A DNA stretch of 64,000 bases from Mesaphorura yosii (taxonomy: Eukaryota; Arthropoda; Collembola; Poduromorpha; Tullbergiidae): NCBI GenBank assembly GCA_009869945.1, contig WIXG01000009.1:1-64000 (forward strand), read 5' to 3'. A program made the translations under genes and the position numbers. Below the pieces are notes generated by a model. That model searched no databases. It was not told the DNA's origin and saw nothing but the letters and a program-made list of their open reading frames with translations. Each line of letters starts with the position of its first letter. The stretch's first letter is position 1. Positions 12,501-23,200 of this stretch are shown piece by piece.

Positions 12501-15500
12501 TTTTAAGTTCTCAAACATTTGACAGCGACATTTCGCACACCGTAACAACGTGAAAACAAAATAGTTACAATTTTATTCATGCAATAAATTAGAATTTTAA
12601 GCAAATTTACACCAAATGACATATATAACTTGTGAGCTTCGTAACAGTGAATTAAACTTAAACAATAATCACATATTTTCGAACTCATCATCTTCGTAGT
12701 TTTGCGAAAGTGCAGATCTATACAAATTTGAGAGCAATAATTGTTTGGAATGCGTACCTCCTAGATTGATTGAAGGCCTGACTGCGTTCTTCAAAATTGA
12801 CGCGTCCATCTCACGTAATCGCCCACGTCAAAATGTTCCGAGCAGATTCTGCTACTTGCCTTGAACTTGACCAAAGGTTGACTACAGAGACGAATCGATT
12901 CGTTGCGTTGCACCTCACTGACCGAAAACCGGTGGAATTAAACTGATTTCCCTTCCTTTATGCATTTGGTCCAGGAGTTCGGGCAGGATGTAGCAAAATA
13001 GCTCATCTTTATTGGTAAAATAATTAATTAGGTTCGAATCTCTGATCAAAATTGATACATGTGGCTTGTGAGTGATTCTATGCGTTTTTGGTTAAATGGT
13101 TAAAGGTGGTTAATTGCCTTAGGGAATTCCCATTGCTGGTTAAAAGGATGGTGCCGGTTAAGGCCCTGCTTCTGGCCAAACGCAGAACCAGCCAAAAAAC
13201 GAGGCAAACATTTTATTTTTTTCCGCATGGCTCAACTGTAACCTTAGCTTTCGTCCTACCAACTGTGGCCTACATATTAAGGCATAGCTGCTACTTTCCT
13301 TACCCGGTGGCCGAAGAACTTCTCTCGTGCTCGTCTTCCCTGGTACAATGAAAGTATTAATGAACTTGTTAGTGCTGGTTAGTTGTATTTTGATTGCACA
13401 AAATACATGAACTAGAAGAGTTGGTACTAGTACGTGAGTCAAGTCGCAATGTGAGCGTGAGCTACGAGAATTCGTCTAAACTCTCAACCAACTCCGGTCA
13501 GATGCTTGCATTTCCTCGTCTCATTACGCCATTTCATATGTTGGAGAAAATGAAAAGTAAGACCGTCCTACAAAGATACGTCGTCGAGATTGTGATCGAT
13601 CCAGAAGTTACCGTAACGTGCTTGGTATTTGTAAAAATAACTCGGACATAATTCCTCTCTTCCGTGAGCAATTTCTGTGTTTTGTACATGCTCCATATCA
13701 AATTAGCTTTTACGAGGGCTTCATGAGCAGCCGCCAAGAGCCAATTTGTTGCTTTACGTGTCGAGAATTACGTATTCAAATTGATTTATCATAACCATCA
13801 CCTCCTGGCATGAAAAATGACACTTAGGCTACTGTTGCGCTGGTGTGCCACGTCGAAATAACCGAAATGAGTCATACAAAAGTGGATTACGACTTGTTAC
13901 TCCTGCTCTGCCTTGTCCGTAATTTGGTTTGCCCCTGCGTTGCCGTATGCAGTGCGAATACGAATACTTGAGAGAAATTCTGAGCCGCTGCGAAAATACA
14001 CTCGAAAATCGATTCACTTGTCATTTACTGCGACGCAAAGGTACTATTTTACTACGTTTCCTGTTTTCCGGTTCGTGCGCCGGCCACTGCCACTTATGTC
14101 GGAAGGCGAACGCCCGTGTGCAATTTTAGTATAACTATGGACATTAAAAATTTCGAGCGAGCCACGAATTGAGACGTCTTAAGCCTTAAGAGTGAAAGCC
14201 TTCACTTCAAGTCGGTCAAAAATTCAAAAAATTAGTGGCTGGCTATTTTATTATCAAGCAAAAATGTATTACTTCTACGTTTACTTAATTCTTTATGTGG
14301 TAGTGCCCCGGCGCAAGTCCCGATCCAACTGACCTGAGAGTTCCTTTTCTAATGTCACAAGGCCCGGATACGAAAAGCGGCACTTTTTCACTGTGGAGTC
14401 CTTCTCTCTTCGCTCGAGCCAGAGCCGCATCGGTGTAGCCGTAAGCTCCTGGGCCAGGATTTCTGTTTGCGAGCACAAATTTCGGAAAGCGACTTGTGGA
14501 GCTGTACATGTGACCTTTCGTAGCCTCCATCTTCTTTTTCTTGAGGTACTCGTAAAACTGCGGATCGTATGTGCCGGGTCCCAGACGGGTCGGTCCTTCC
14601 CACTTGACGTACAGATGCTTCTTGAGAATCAGAGCTGGGAGTCGGTACTCTGGCTCAAGGCTCTCGACCTCCTTTCTCCAGACTGTTCGAGACCAACGAC
14701 GATGCAGTGGCTCAGTGATGCCGACGTTTGTTTGTCTCGTGGCGTCTCGGCGTCCGCCCAACTTGCGAACGTAGTATTCGCCTGTGGCTTCAATTGGCAG
14801 TACTTCAGGCTGATGAAGATACTGGGATTCAATTTCTCCGACTCGGTATTCGCCTTGATCTTCCTCGTCTTGTTCCGCTCCTGCTTCGTGCCGAGATTTT
14901 TCCATTGCATCGTACAAGTCCTTGAGCTCAACTTCATTCGCGTAAAGTAGGCGAAGAAAATATGGAAGTACTGCTTTCGGCTTGAGGACGACGTCAGGAG
15001 AATAATTTGACTCTAGTTGGAAGCCCGCCGTATTCTCTCCAGAATATTGAAAGCTGCTGCCTTGTGTCCGTCGAGATGGCTGATCGAAATTTGCCGTGGA
15101 TTCGGCTGGAAGTCGGCTGCGTTTGCTCCCGATGATCGTTCCTGATTTCGAAGGAATTGTTTTACAGACATCTACACGCTGAGCGGATGGCTTTGTGGTC
15201 TCGTTTCTAGAATCTTGAAGCGATTCGTCTGAAAGTGAGTCACTCTCGCTCTCGATCGTCAACGATGACATTGAGGGTCCATTCTGAACCCGAACTGTTG
15301 CATTGGAAAGACGCTTAGCGTGCTTTCGCTTTGGTCGCGTTGATTTGGTTCTCTTCGAACAAGAATCTTTTGAAGATTTGTCTTCCTTCTTGATGTTCGT
15401 CGTTGACTTTGAAGGGCCGTCCTGGGCCGTTGCGTAGAAATAAAAATGTTCGATTGATTTCACGGGTTGTTTTTGTGTTATTTGCTCTTCCTCTTCTTCC

Positions 15501-17223
15501 TCTACTTCTTCCTTGACCTCTGCTTTCTCTTCCTCTTCCGAAGTGTGTTCAATGGTTTCGGCAGAGGGCTGGAGAGATTTGCTCTTGATGGTCAGCAGTG
15601 ACTTTGAGGGACTGGGACCATCCGGAGCTGTTGAAATATGATCGGTTGATGTTAGTGGCATTTGCTCCTCCATTTTACTGGCGGGAAGCTTTCTCCTAAA
15701 TTTTGCTCCTTGAGCTTCAAGAATTTCGTTCGATGTTCAGTGTCTTCTGAAGTTTTGAACTACAAAAAATGTGAGGTGAATTTATATGAACCCGTGTCGG
15801 AGTCAAAGAGGTTGGCCGTATCCTCGGTCGGAATAGCAGCAGGGGCTTTAAACATAAATATCCCCATTAGATCGTTAGGGCAATGTAGTATGAATGGAAC
15901 GTGTACTGTAATTTTAATCTTGCTTTCTGAATTTGCAGAATTTTCGGCCGCAGCGCGAGTGGCGGAGCGTGCCAAGGCTGTGGTCAAGCAATCCCAGCGT
16001 CCGAGCTCGTGATGCGAGCCGGAGTTTCCCCGCCTGGGTCCAGTCCACCGTTCGTGTACCACCTGAAATGTTTTACATGTTCAAAGTGTCATTGTTCGTT
16101 TAGTCCCGGAGATAGATACTCAGTCCTCAACGGCACACTCTACTGTGAGCAAGATGCAATTAAGGTAAGTCATAGTCACCTTGTGCGCCTCATTATTTCT
16201 GTAATTATCAGCGTAGAAGGTGCAGGCAGTTTCCTAATTAACTCTCGATGGATGTGCGTCAGTGCGAAAATTGCAAGCAAATAATAAATTGCTCGTTCAA
16301 TTTAATGAGATGAGAGAATTTCTTTGCATGGGCAATTAATTTCGTATAGAGTGCCACCGCACAGCGCAAAGATGGCTCATTTAAGGCGAAAAAAATTAAC
16401 TTTTGCATTTTCCCTCTAATTTCCCCTTTTTCGCCTTGTTTTGTAATTTTCTTCTGCCTTTTGGTTTTTAATTAATTGTTTCTTCTCCACTAAACCAACA
16501 GAAAATGAGAAAAAAGCAATCTAGACGAACACAAAAAATTAATCTTAAAAGTTAATAAAAGCAACGCAGAGCGAGTACGTTTGTTGGCCACGATGTTCGT
16601 TCGTTCAATCTTGTACGAGAAATGAATAATGTGTTTTCTTTCCTTCTTTTCCCATTACGTATTTCTAATTAATGTAGAACAAAAAAGTTGAGTATGGTTT
16701 TAGTCTGCCTTTGTGTACGGTTAACGCTTTGGGCTAGGAGCAGCTGAGAGCTGAGTCGAGCAACAGCAACAACACAGGCCAGACCGTAAATGAAGTAGTC
16801 TGGATGAATAAAAGCGATCCCAATTATAGCCGAGTATGTGTAAAAAGAAAATAGACGTATGATTATAATAATAATAACCATAATGCCTTTAAGAGATTAT
16901 TACCGCATTGTTCATCTCAAACTTTGTTCATTATTTCAGCTTTATTATTACCAAGTTTCGCTTTCGCTGCTCTAATCACTTTTTTAAATTTGAACGCTTT
17001 CCATCAGCTACGAACCGAATTTACGAACGAACGAGAAGCTGGGGTTTATTATTTAGCGATTCTGCTTATAACTAATTACGCTAATCACCCATTCTTTCTA
17101 TTTTCTCCACAGTTAGTGAAGAATGGAATCGGAAGTCCGTCAAATGCCAATGTTGCCCCCACCACGAATGGTCCAGCACCGCGGAAAGGGAAAGTGGGTC
17201 GACCACGAAGAAGTCGAGACTGA
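9596..17223 (+). CDS. LMO4: LIM-only protein, LMO4 type (5 coding exons)
   Basis: Coding exons: 9596-9835, 10369-10476, 10555-10619, 15939-16164, 17113-17223; phases close and give 249 residues. LMO4 is a nuclear adaptor without DNA binding; its two LIM zinc fingers bridge LDB/NLI (Chip) and transcription factors. Residues 1-80 are rich in Gly, His and Pro. LIM1 spans about 82-135 (C82, C85, H103, C106, C109, C112, C132, D135). LIM2 spans about 149-210 (C149, C152, H179, C182, C185, C188, C207, D210). The stretch GQAIPASELVMRA and the IFG linker are diagnostic of LMO4 rather than LMO1-3. Oddities: eight extra residues inside LIM2 and a basic tail (209-249) with a GRPRR motif. Vertebrate LMO4 is about 165 residues, so both ends are longer here. 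Intron 3 contains an antisense gene. Confidence 0.93.
10361..10371 (+). other. Tandem NAGNAG splice acceptor at LMO4 exon 2
   Basis: The acceptor reads TTTGCAGCAG followed by TGC. Splicing after the first AG (exon start 10369) adds Gln81; splicing after the second (10372) omits it. Both keep the frame and both leave the first LIM1 cysteine intact. Confidence 0.6.
11850..11940. repeat. Diverged duplicate segment, copy 1 (LMO4 intron 3)
   Basis: GTCAAAAATTCCAAAAATT followed by CTGGCGATTTTATTATCAA matches 14214-14284 (GGTCAAAAATTCAAAAAATT, then CTGGCTATTTTATTATCAA) with a few differences and small gaps. Confidence 0.6.
14214..14284. repeat. Diverged duplicate segment, copy 2 (3' flank of nested gene)
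   Basis: It matches 11850-11940. It lies directly against the stop codon of the nested antisense gene and includes that gene's AATAAA. Confidence 0.6.
14247..14252 (-). terminator. AATAAA polyadenylation signal of the nested antisense gene
   Basis: AATAAA on the minus strand lies about 33 nt past the stop codon at 14285, a short but workable 3' UTR. It falls inside the second copy of the duplicated intron segment. Confidence 0.5.
14285..15673 (-). CDS. STPGR/SHIPPO-repeat protein, CIMAP2 (LEXM)-like, nested antisense in LMO4
   Basis: Single coding exon of 462 residues. An in-frame TGA lies upstream of the ATG and a strong acceptor (TTTTTTGTAG, ending near 15762) precedes it, so the gene probably has a spliced 5' UTR. 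The C-terminal 120 residues carry sperm-tail PG-rich motifs: GPGTYDP at 365, GPGAYGYT at 407 and a terminal APGHY at about 453, with KKHLYVKWEGPTRLGPGTY resembling CIMAP2/LEXM (C1orf177). Proteins of this family are associated with ciliary or flagellar microtubules. The N-terminal half is disordered: a Glu tract at 46-63, a basic patch at 107-121, and three or four loose repeats of the form GPSxSxxTIxS at 19, 86, 132 and about 170. Family assignment rests on the C-terminus; the N-terminal half has no relative I know. Confidence 0.75.
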   Translation of the reverse strand: MEEQMPLTSTDHISTAPDGPSPSKSLLTIKSKSLQPSAETIEHTSEEEEKAEVKEEVEEEEEEQITQKQPVKSIEHFYFYATAQDGPSKSTTNIKKEDKSSKDSCSKRTKSTRPKRKHAKRLSNATVRVQNGPSMSSLTIESESDSLSDESLQDSRNETTKPSAQRVDVCKTIPSKSGTIIGSKRSRLPAESTANFDQPSRRTQGSSFQYSGENTAGFQLESNYSPDVVLKPKAVLPYFLRLLYANEVELKDLYDAMEKSRHEAGAEQDEEDQGEYRVGEIESQYLHQPEVLPIEATGEYYVRKLGGRRDATRQTNVGITEPLHRRWSRTVWRKEVESLEPEYRLPALILKKHLYVKWEGPTRLGPGTYDPQFYEYLKKKKMEATKGHMYSSTSRFPKFVLANRNPGPGAYGYTDAALARAKREGLHSEKVPLFVSGPCDIRKGTLRSVGSGLAPGHYHIKN

Positions 17224-20200
17224 CAACCTGTTCAATAACACACCACACAAAGAAATTCATCGCCCGTCGTCGTTTTTCTTGATCATTTTTGTTTTTGACT
17301 GACTTTTATTATTGATAATTTTCTCACATAACTTTTTTATTGTGGAGTAAGAAATTTAAATTAATTTGAAAGAAATCTCTTGTAAAGTGCACGCTAAAAG
17401 TACAGTAAGCGTAAGAGAAAGACGTACGCAGCACATTAACTTGCGATTGCATTACGTTTACACTACATACTCAACAGGCAACGTAAGTAATAAGCATTTA
17501 CCGTATACACAATACACGTAACTACAATAGAGTAGGATCCAGAAATGTACAAGATCACGTGTAATGAAGAGGCATAAGTTATTATTAAATCATACCCAAG
17601 TTAATTTGATCTGTCCACCTCAATTCTTCAACCATTGCATTCAATTTACTATCAAGCATCAAGGCTTTATTGCTTTGGCTGCATCCTTATTTCATTGAAT
17701 ATCGAATCGAACATCGAGTCACATCAATTCAAGCATCACTGCAAGCTGCCTGCTGGCCTGCTCATTAAATATTGAACCAAATCCAGTCTCAGCCGTCTCC
17801 ATGCTCGATCTCGTAAAAGAAACAGTTGAGTGATGTAACAACTTGAACTTGTGAATTGTAAGTCAAGAGTCAAACCACAAATCAATACGTACTAACGTAA
17901 TATCAGTGGACAGTTTTCAATTCAGTGATGGACCGGCCGTTCAGTTGCTTCATCACCAACCACAGACACGCCAAACTCCAACTTAAGCACCAAACACTAA
18001 GCACTCCTCTGTCTTCTGTGCCCAGAGTACGCAGTTAATTGCATGGAATAATGAATGAGCGAGGATCTTGTTATCTTGTTATTATGATCTCAAACCACAC
18101 AGGGCATTACGCATTACTATATATAGAGCGTCTTATAATTAGGGTACCGGCTTATAGAGGTTTACGCCGACTGTTGCACTGCAGTAGCAAGCATTTGGCT
18201 CGGCCGGCCAAGCACATAAATAGCAAAACAATTAGTGGATGACTGCAAACGCGAACGCAGCAGCAAAACCAGAAGAACTCCACAAATACTAAAATACATA
18301 AAGCTGGCACACACGAGGATGGGATCAAACCTAATTAGGTAACATTTCATTAAAAGTTGATGGTAAAATGAAATAATTAATGAGCTCCTTCCTTCATTAT
18401 TGTAATGCCAAATCCAGAGTTGAATTGCATTGCCTTGCGTTGATGTTGGCGGTGGGCACCGCACCCAATTAGCTTAATTGTGTCATTGAATACTACAACA
18501 ATTCATTAATTAACTCGGGATGTTTGGTAAAGGAGGCGAGGAGGAAACAAAGGGCGAGAGATTGCAATTAATTAATTATAATGAACGTCCCGACCGCCGT
18601 CGTGTGTGCTCTGCAAAGGATTGCACTTAAATTACAAAGCTTCTATTATTAACACCAGCAAACTACCATTTTCTGCAGGAGGATTTACATAACCATCATT
18701 TGAGAAACTAATTTGTTGATCATCAATATTTTATCATTTTCTGATAATTTATTGCGTCGGCCGGTGCGGGTGCCCGTTCCAGTTTTCAATTTCGTTCCAA
18801 TCCTGATTAGCTTGCTCGTAGCTCGCCTTGTCCACTCGTCCTCGATAATGAAGTCAATCGTCCGCGACCGTGTCCGTGCATTGCACTCGCCCGTCTGAAT
18901 AATTTGTTTAACTAGTTGGGGGTGGACAGCAACATGACATTTCGATGTTCTACCTTGAAAGGCGAAATGATAAACAAGCGCGGAGCAACAAAAGAAAAGT
19001 CAACAGTCACAAACGCAAAACAAGATGAGGCCAGGGCCAGGCCAGATCAAGCCAATAATGCATGCAATGCAATTCAGCATGGTGTAACTAGTTTGTATTG
19101 TGACGTTAGTCTATTCTATTTCAGTTCAGTCCAGAATTGTACGAATCTGCATACCGCATACGTGTACGCAATTTCTTCTGGTCTGGTGTATCTATTATGA
19201 CAATTACGCATGCAATGCAATTCCAATTTGATTTGGGTTTCTTTCCTTATGTGCACGTTTTCCGCATTCCCTTCAGACCAACGGCGACGTGAGGGCCGAC
19301 CTAATATCGAAGCCTGATTGAAAATTTTATATTATACGGGAAAAGATCTTGTTCAGAAGGGGAGAGGAAATTACTCTGTGGGACCCAGCCACTAGTCCAG
19401 CAGCTTCCTTGTATGCTGGATTAAGAAAGCCAACGCAAAGCTCTTTTCTTCGTTTTCGCTCTCTTTAAATAATTCCACCTAATTAATCTTTAACAATCCA
19501 ATCGCAGTCGCAGTCGCTTTCCGGGCCCATTTCACTCAAGATTCGAGTGCGAGCAGTGAAGAGCAGTACAAAATCTTCAATTCTGTTTCTCACGACTGCC
19601 GGACTCTCGGCCTGGGCTGCTTTTGTGCACAGAAAGTAATTCAATGACCGACCAATTCTACTTGTTGGCTCAAGTACTACAGGTAAATTGGATCTGGTCT
19701 GGCCTGAGCAATCTAATCTCTGCTCCAACGCAGTGCAGTGCGACCGTACCTTCGTGAATCTAATTTCGTGATGCACGTTGAACCGGCCAGTTGAATGGTG
19801 TGAGATTGAATGAGTCAAGAGAAGACAGACTGCGTGCGTACGCGAATGCGTACGAGCAGCTTGTGAAGGGGACGTGGACTTAATCATTTTCTAAGTGATC
19901 TCACCTGGTCTCTTAAAACGAAAACGATTGACTGGCTCCATCATCAAATCGTGTATCGTATCGAGTTATTATGTTTTTGAGTTAAGGACTGCTGGCTTAT
20001 TATAAAATCCAATTTAGTGCAATCGTGCAGGCAACAAAAGGTTCAGCACAGTGAACGAACGAACATCCTTAAACCCTCAGCCTGCCTGCTTCATCCAGGA
20101 AGAATGTCAATTACTTAATGTTATTCGAATCATTCCGAATGTAATTGTTAATCTCCTTGCAATCCACTCTACAGTCACAGTCTCGAGTGCTATCGCTATT

Positions 20201-23200
20201 GCACTTCATTGCATTCGAATTCCATTCTTCAAGTGCATGTCAGGCTCTTGAATTTTTAAAAATTCCATTCGCTGGCACATCGCACGCAAATGCACACGCA
20301 CATTGACCGTTCGTTGCTTATGAGATGCAATGCAATGCAAATTGACCAGTCCAGGCAGACTGCCAGACTGCCACGACCAAGAATTTGATAATTCATTTAT
20401 GCATGTACGCATGCGAAAGAAAAGCGAAAAGCTGCTGCAACAATGGAAGAATGAAAGCGTTAACCTTTTCTCAAAATTGTCAACACTCAACGATCGAAAC
20501 GTATTATAAATCTTTCCGAGCTTGACATCAACCCTTCAGAATTATAATTGAAGACATAATCCATGCAGAGTTCGCTTCATTCTTACGTCACACTGAAAGA
20601 ATTTACAGGCACAGGGCAGGAGAGAGTTACATTCAAGCCTTTCATGCAGGCGAGAGTTGATTGAAATGAGAAATACGAAGTGAAGCTGCATTCTGCAGGT
20701 GTAAGAATTAAGTTTAAATGGTTATTGAGGTACTGACTGCTTTTACTCTACAAGACACCTCGCCTAGTTCCTTCTTTTGCGTTTTGCCTCGCTTCATTGT
20801 TAAAGAGCTGAGTAGATTCAGCCGGTCGATGCCAATAACATTCGAGACTCAAACTCAAACAGGATGCACGATACTTTAAATGCATAATGTCCGGCTTCAG
20901 CGCGCTGTGGCCGTGGGTCCTTCAGTCTGCGAGTCAGCCTGGCAAGCATGTAATAATGAGGAATGTTATTTGATTAAATGCTGCGGGAAGATAATTGGCT
21001 AAAGGGCCCCGTGGTGCTCCGTCCCGCGACCTTTCGCTGACCCTAGGGTTAATGAAAGAGAGACTCTTCATTCTCCGGACACTGCATGCGATCCCGACAA
21101 ACATCTGTATCGCAGTCCCAATCTAAATTGCTGCAGTATTCTCTACAGACAATTATGCTCAAATGTACTTCACACAGCGGAGCGCTGCTGCTGCCCAGTC
21201 GTCAAATATGTGGAATTCCATCGTCCATAAATTTTAAAAGATTTCCTTTTGATTTAAAACTTCAGATTTGGTTAGCAGTGCCATCAGATTAGATTACGAG
21301 TCGCAGGAGTCCTGTACTGTGCTGTTCAACCGCAACGCAGCGAAGGACACTGCATAGGCAAGGGAAAGGATTGATGGACGAGGAAGCCCCAGCTTAAAGA
21401 CTTGCAGGAATGAAAAGTGCTTACCCCCTCCTGATGACCCTTTTCTTGTTTTGTGTGGCCAATTATTGTCGATATTGTTTGGGAACGATTTAACCGGAAT
21501 GAGCGACCGTCGTCGTCGTTCACTCACGCTCACGATGAGACATTGTTAGACAAAGGGAATCCATAAGTCAAAACTCTCCGAGAGTCTAAAATAATATCAT
21601 TAATAATACCAAATACTCTGTTATTATCATTTTCATAAGCTGTGCTTTATGCCTGCCTGCCCTCTGACTCACGACCGGCCGACTGTTTGACTGACTTTGC
21701 CCTACTCGTTAACTGTGCTGCGCAGAGGAAATATCGCAAATTGTGTAACAATTCATATTTTGGGGAAAATAATGTTTTGTCATTGTCATTTCCGTCGTCG
21801 TCGTCCATCACGGCCCATGACTGACCTGCCGTATGCGTACAGCAGCAGCCTGCCTGCGTTTTTCTTAGTCCCCTCTTAATTTGATTTTATGAACTCCCGT
21901 GGAGCCTGACTCTGGCTCTCTGGTGTGGCTCGAACTCGAACGCTTCTCATTCTCAAGCTTTTGACGACTGGACCCTTATTTAACATTTGACTCCGTACTT
22001 GGATTCCTGCCCGATTTGATTTGATCTCACATTATTTATCGAGACGTGAACGTGACTGAGCCATCAGCCATGCCATGCCATTAAGGCATAAACTTGGAAT
22101 TGGAATTCTTTTGGGCTTAATTCTTAATAAATTGAGTGCGGGATTAATTCTTGAAACGACGATTTGGCGGCCTGGGCTGTATTTTTAATTGTGGGAACAT
22201 CTGACTGACTTCATGTGAAGAATCATTCAGCAATTCAACGCAGCACAGCACAACTCATTTGTTTTGAAATTATAAATTAAACTTGCTTGCCTGCTTGAGA
22301 AGGCAGAGATGAAGAAGCACAACAAAAGCACGCAGGACTGCTATTGCTGCAGTATCATGTCATGTTTGAATGACACTGTTTACCTGTTCAATTATAAAAC
22401 GAACATTTGAATTGAAAAAATACTCAAAGTCGAGGCTCGAAACGAAATGGAAGGCTGTAGGAAGAAATGAGCGATGAGGAGCTGCTTGAGCCTGAGTCTG
22501 CTGGGAAGGAAAAGAAACCTGCACAAAAAATTGGACAACCTCCTGCCTGGGAGGTTTGAACCTTTCTCAGTGAATTTTTGTATAAATTTTAAATTGAATT
22601 AAGTCTAAAAAGGAGAATTTAATACGAAATGATAATTCTTTGATATATTGCCACAATCTACCGTGCCTGTGACCTGCCGAGTCGTCTCCTCAGGTAGAAT
22701 AAGGATTCTTGTTGCTCACTCGTTGCTTTCTGTTTTCTGGCAACGGAGAAATAAATTAATGGATTAACCCTATTAAAAATTCTTTGCTTCAATTCACACT
22801 TGGTCTTGGTCCCAGGCCATTGCATTTTACGTTTCCTGCGGCAGCAGTAATTTTTTACGAACATCACGTTGCTTAACAACAAAACGCTGACAATCATAAA
22901 TTATTATTTTTGCATACTCATTGGTTTTGGTGAGTTTCGTCTCAGAATTCGTCCCTCAGCGCTTAGTGTTTAGCGCTTAGCTGAGCATCTGTCGCTGCTC
23001 CTCCTCCGATGTTTTGTACTTCGTCAAGCGTGTTTAATGAACACAATGGAAAGCGAAAGGAAAGGAGTCAGTCGAGTCGAGCCAAGTCGCTGAGCAAATT
23101 ACTAGTCACTAGTCACATTTATTTTTATTCACTCGCCGGCCGGCCGTGCGAATGAGTGACTCGTGAATCGTGAATGTGAATCTTCCCAACCTGAAAATCC

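Larger units (their letters stand above)
10620..15938 (+). other. LMO4 intron 3 (5.3 kb), host of a nested antisense gene
   Basis: The donor GTAAGT at 10620 and the acceptor TTTGCAG ending at 15938 are both strong. Besides the antisense CIMAP2-like gene at 14285-15673, the intron holds a duplicated 70-90 bp segment (11850-11940 and 14214-14284) and a GGTTAA cluster near 13.1 kb. I recognise no other exon between 10620 and 14246. Confidence 0.8.

Noticed and set aside
12960..13060. tRNA-like B box (GGTTCGAATC at about 13031) preceded by TAGCTCA
   Set aside because: No D-stem or anticodon-stem pairing and no 7-bp acceptor stem could be formed around it.
14393..14950. 185-codon plus-strand frame antisense to the CIMAP2-like gene
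   Set aside because: It is the mirror of a real coding exon; it has no conserved protein features of its own.
15760..16062. 100-codon minus-strand frame overlapping LMO4 exon 4
   Set aside because: Much of it is the shadow of the LIM2 exon; its end lies in the probable 5' UTR intron of the nested gene, and an in-frame stop separates it from that gene's ATG.
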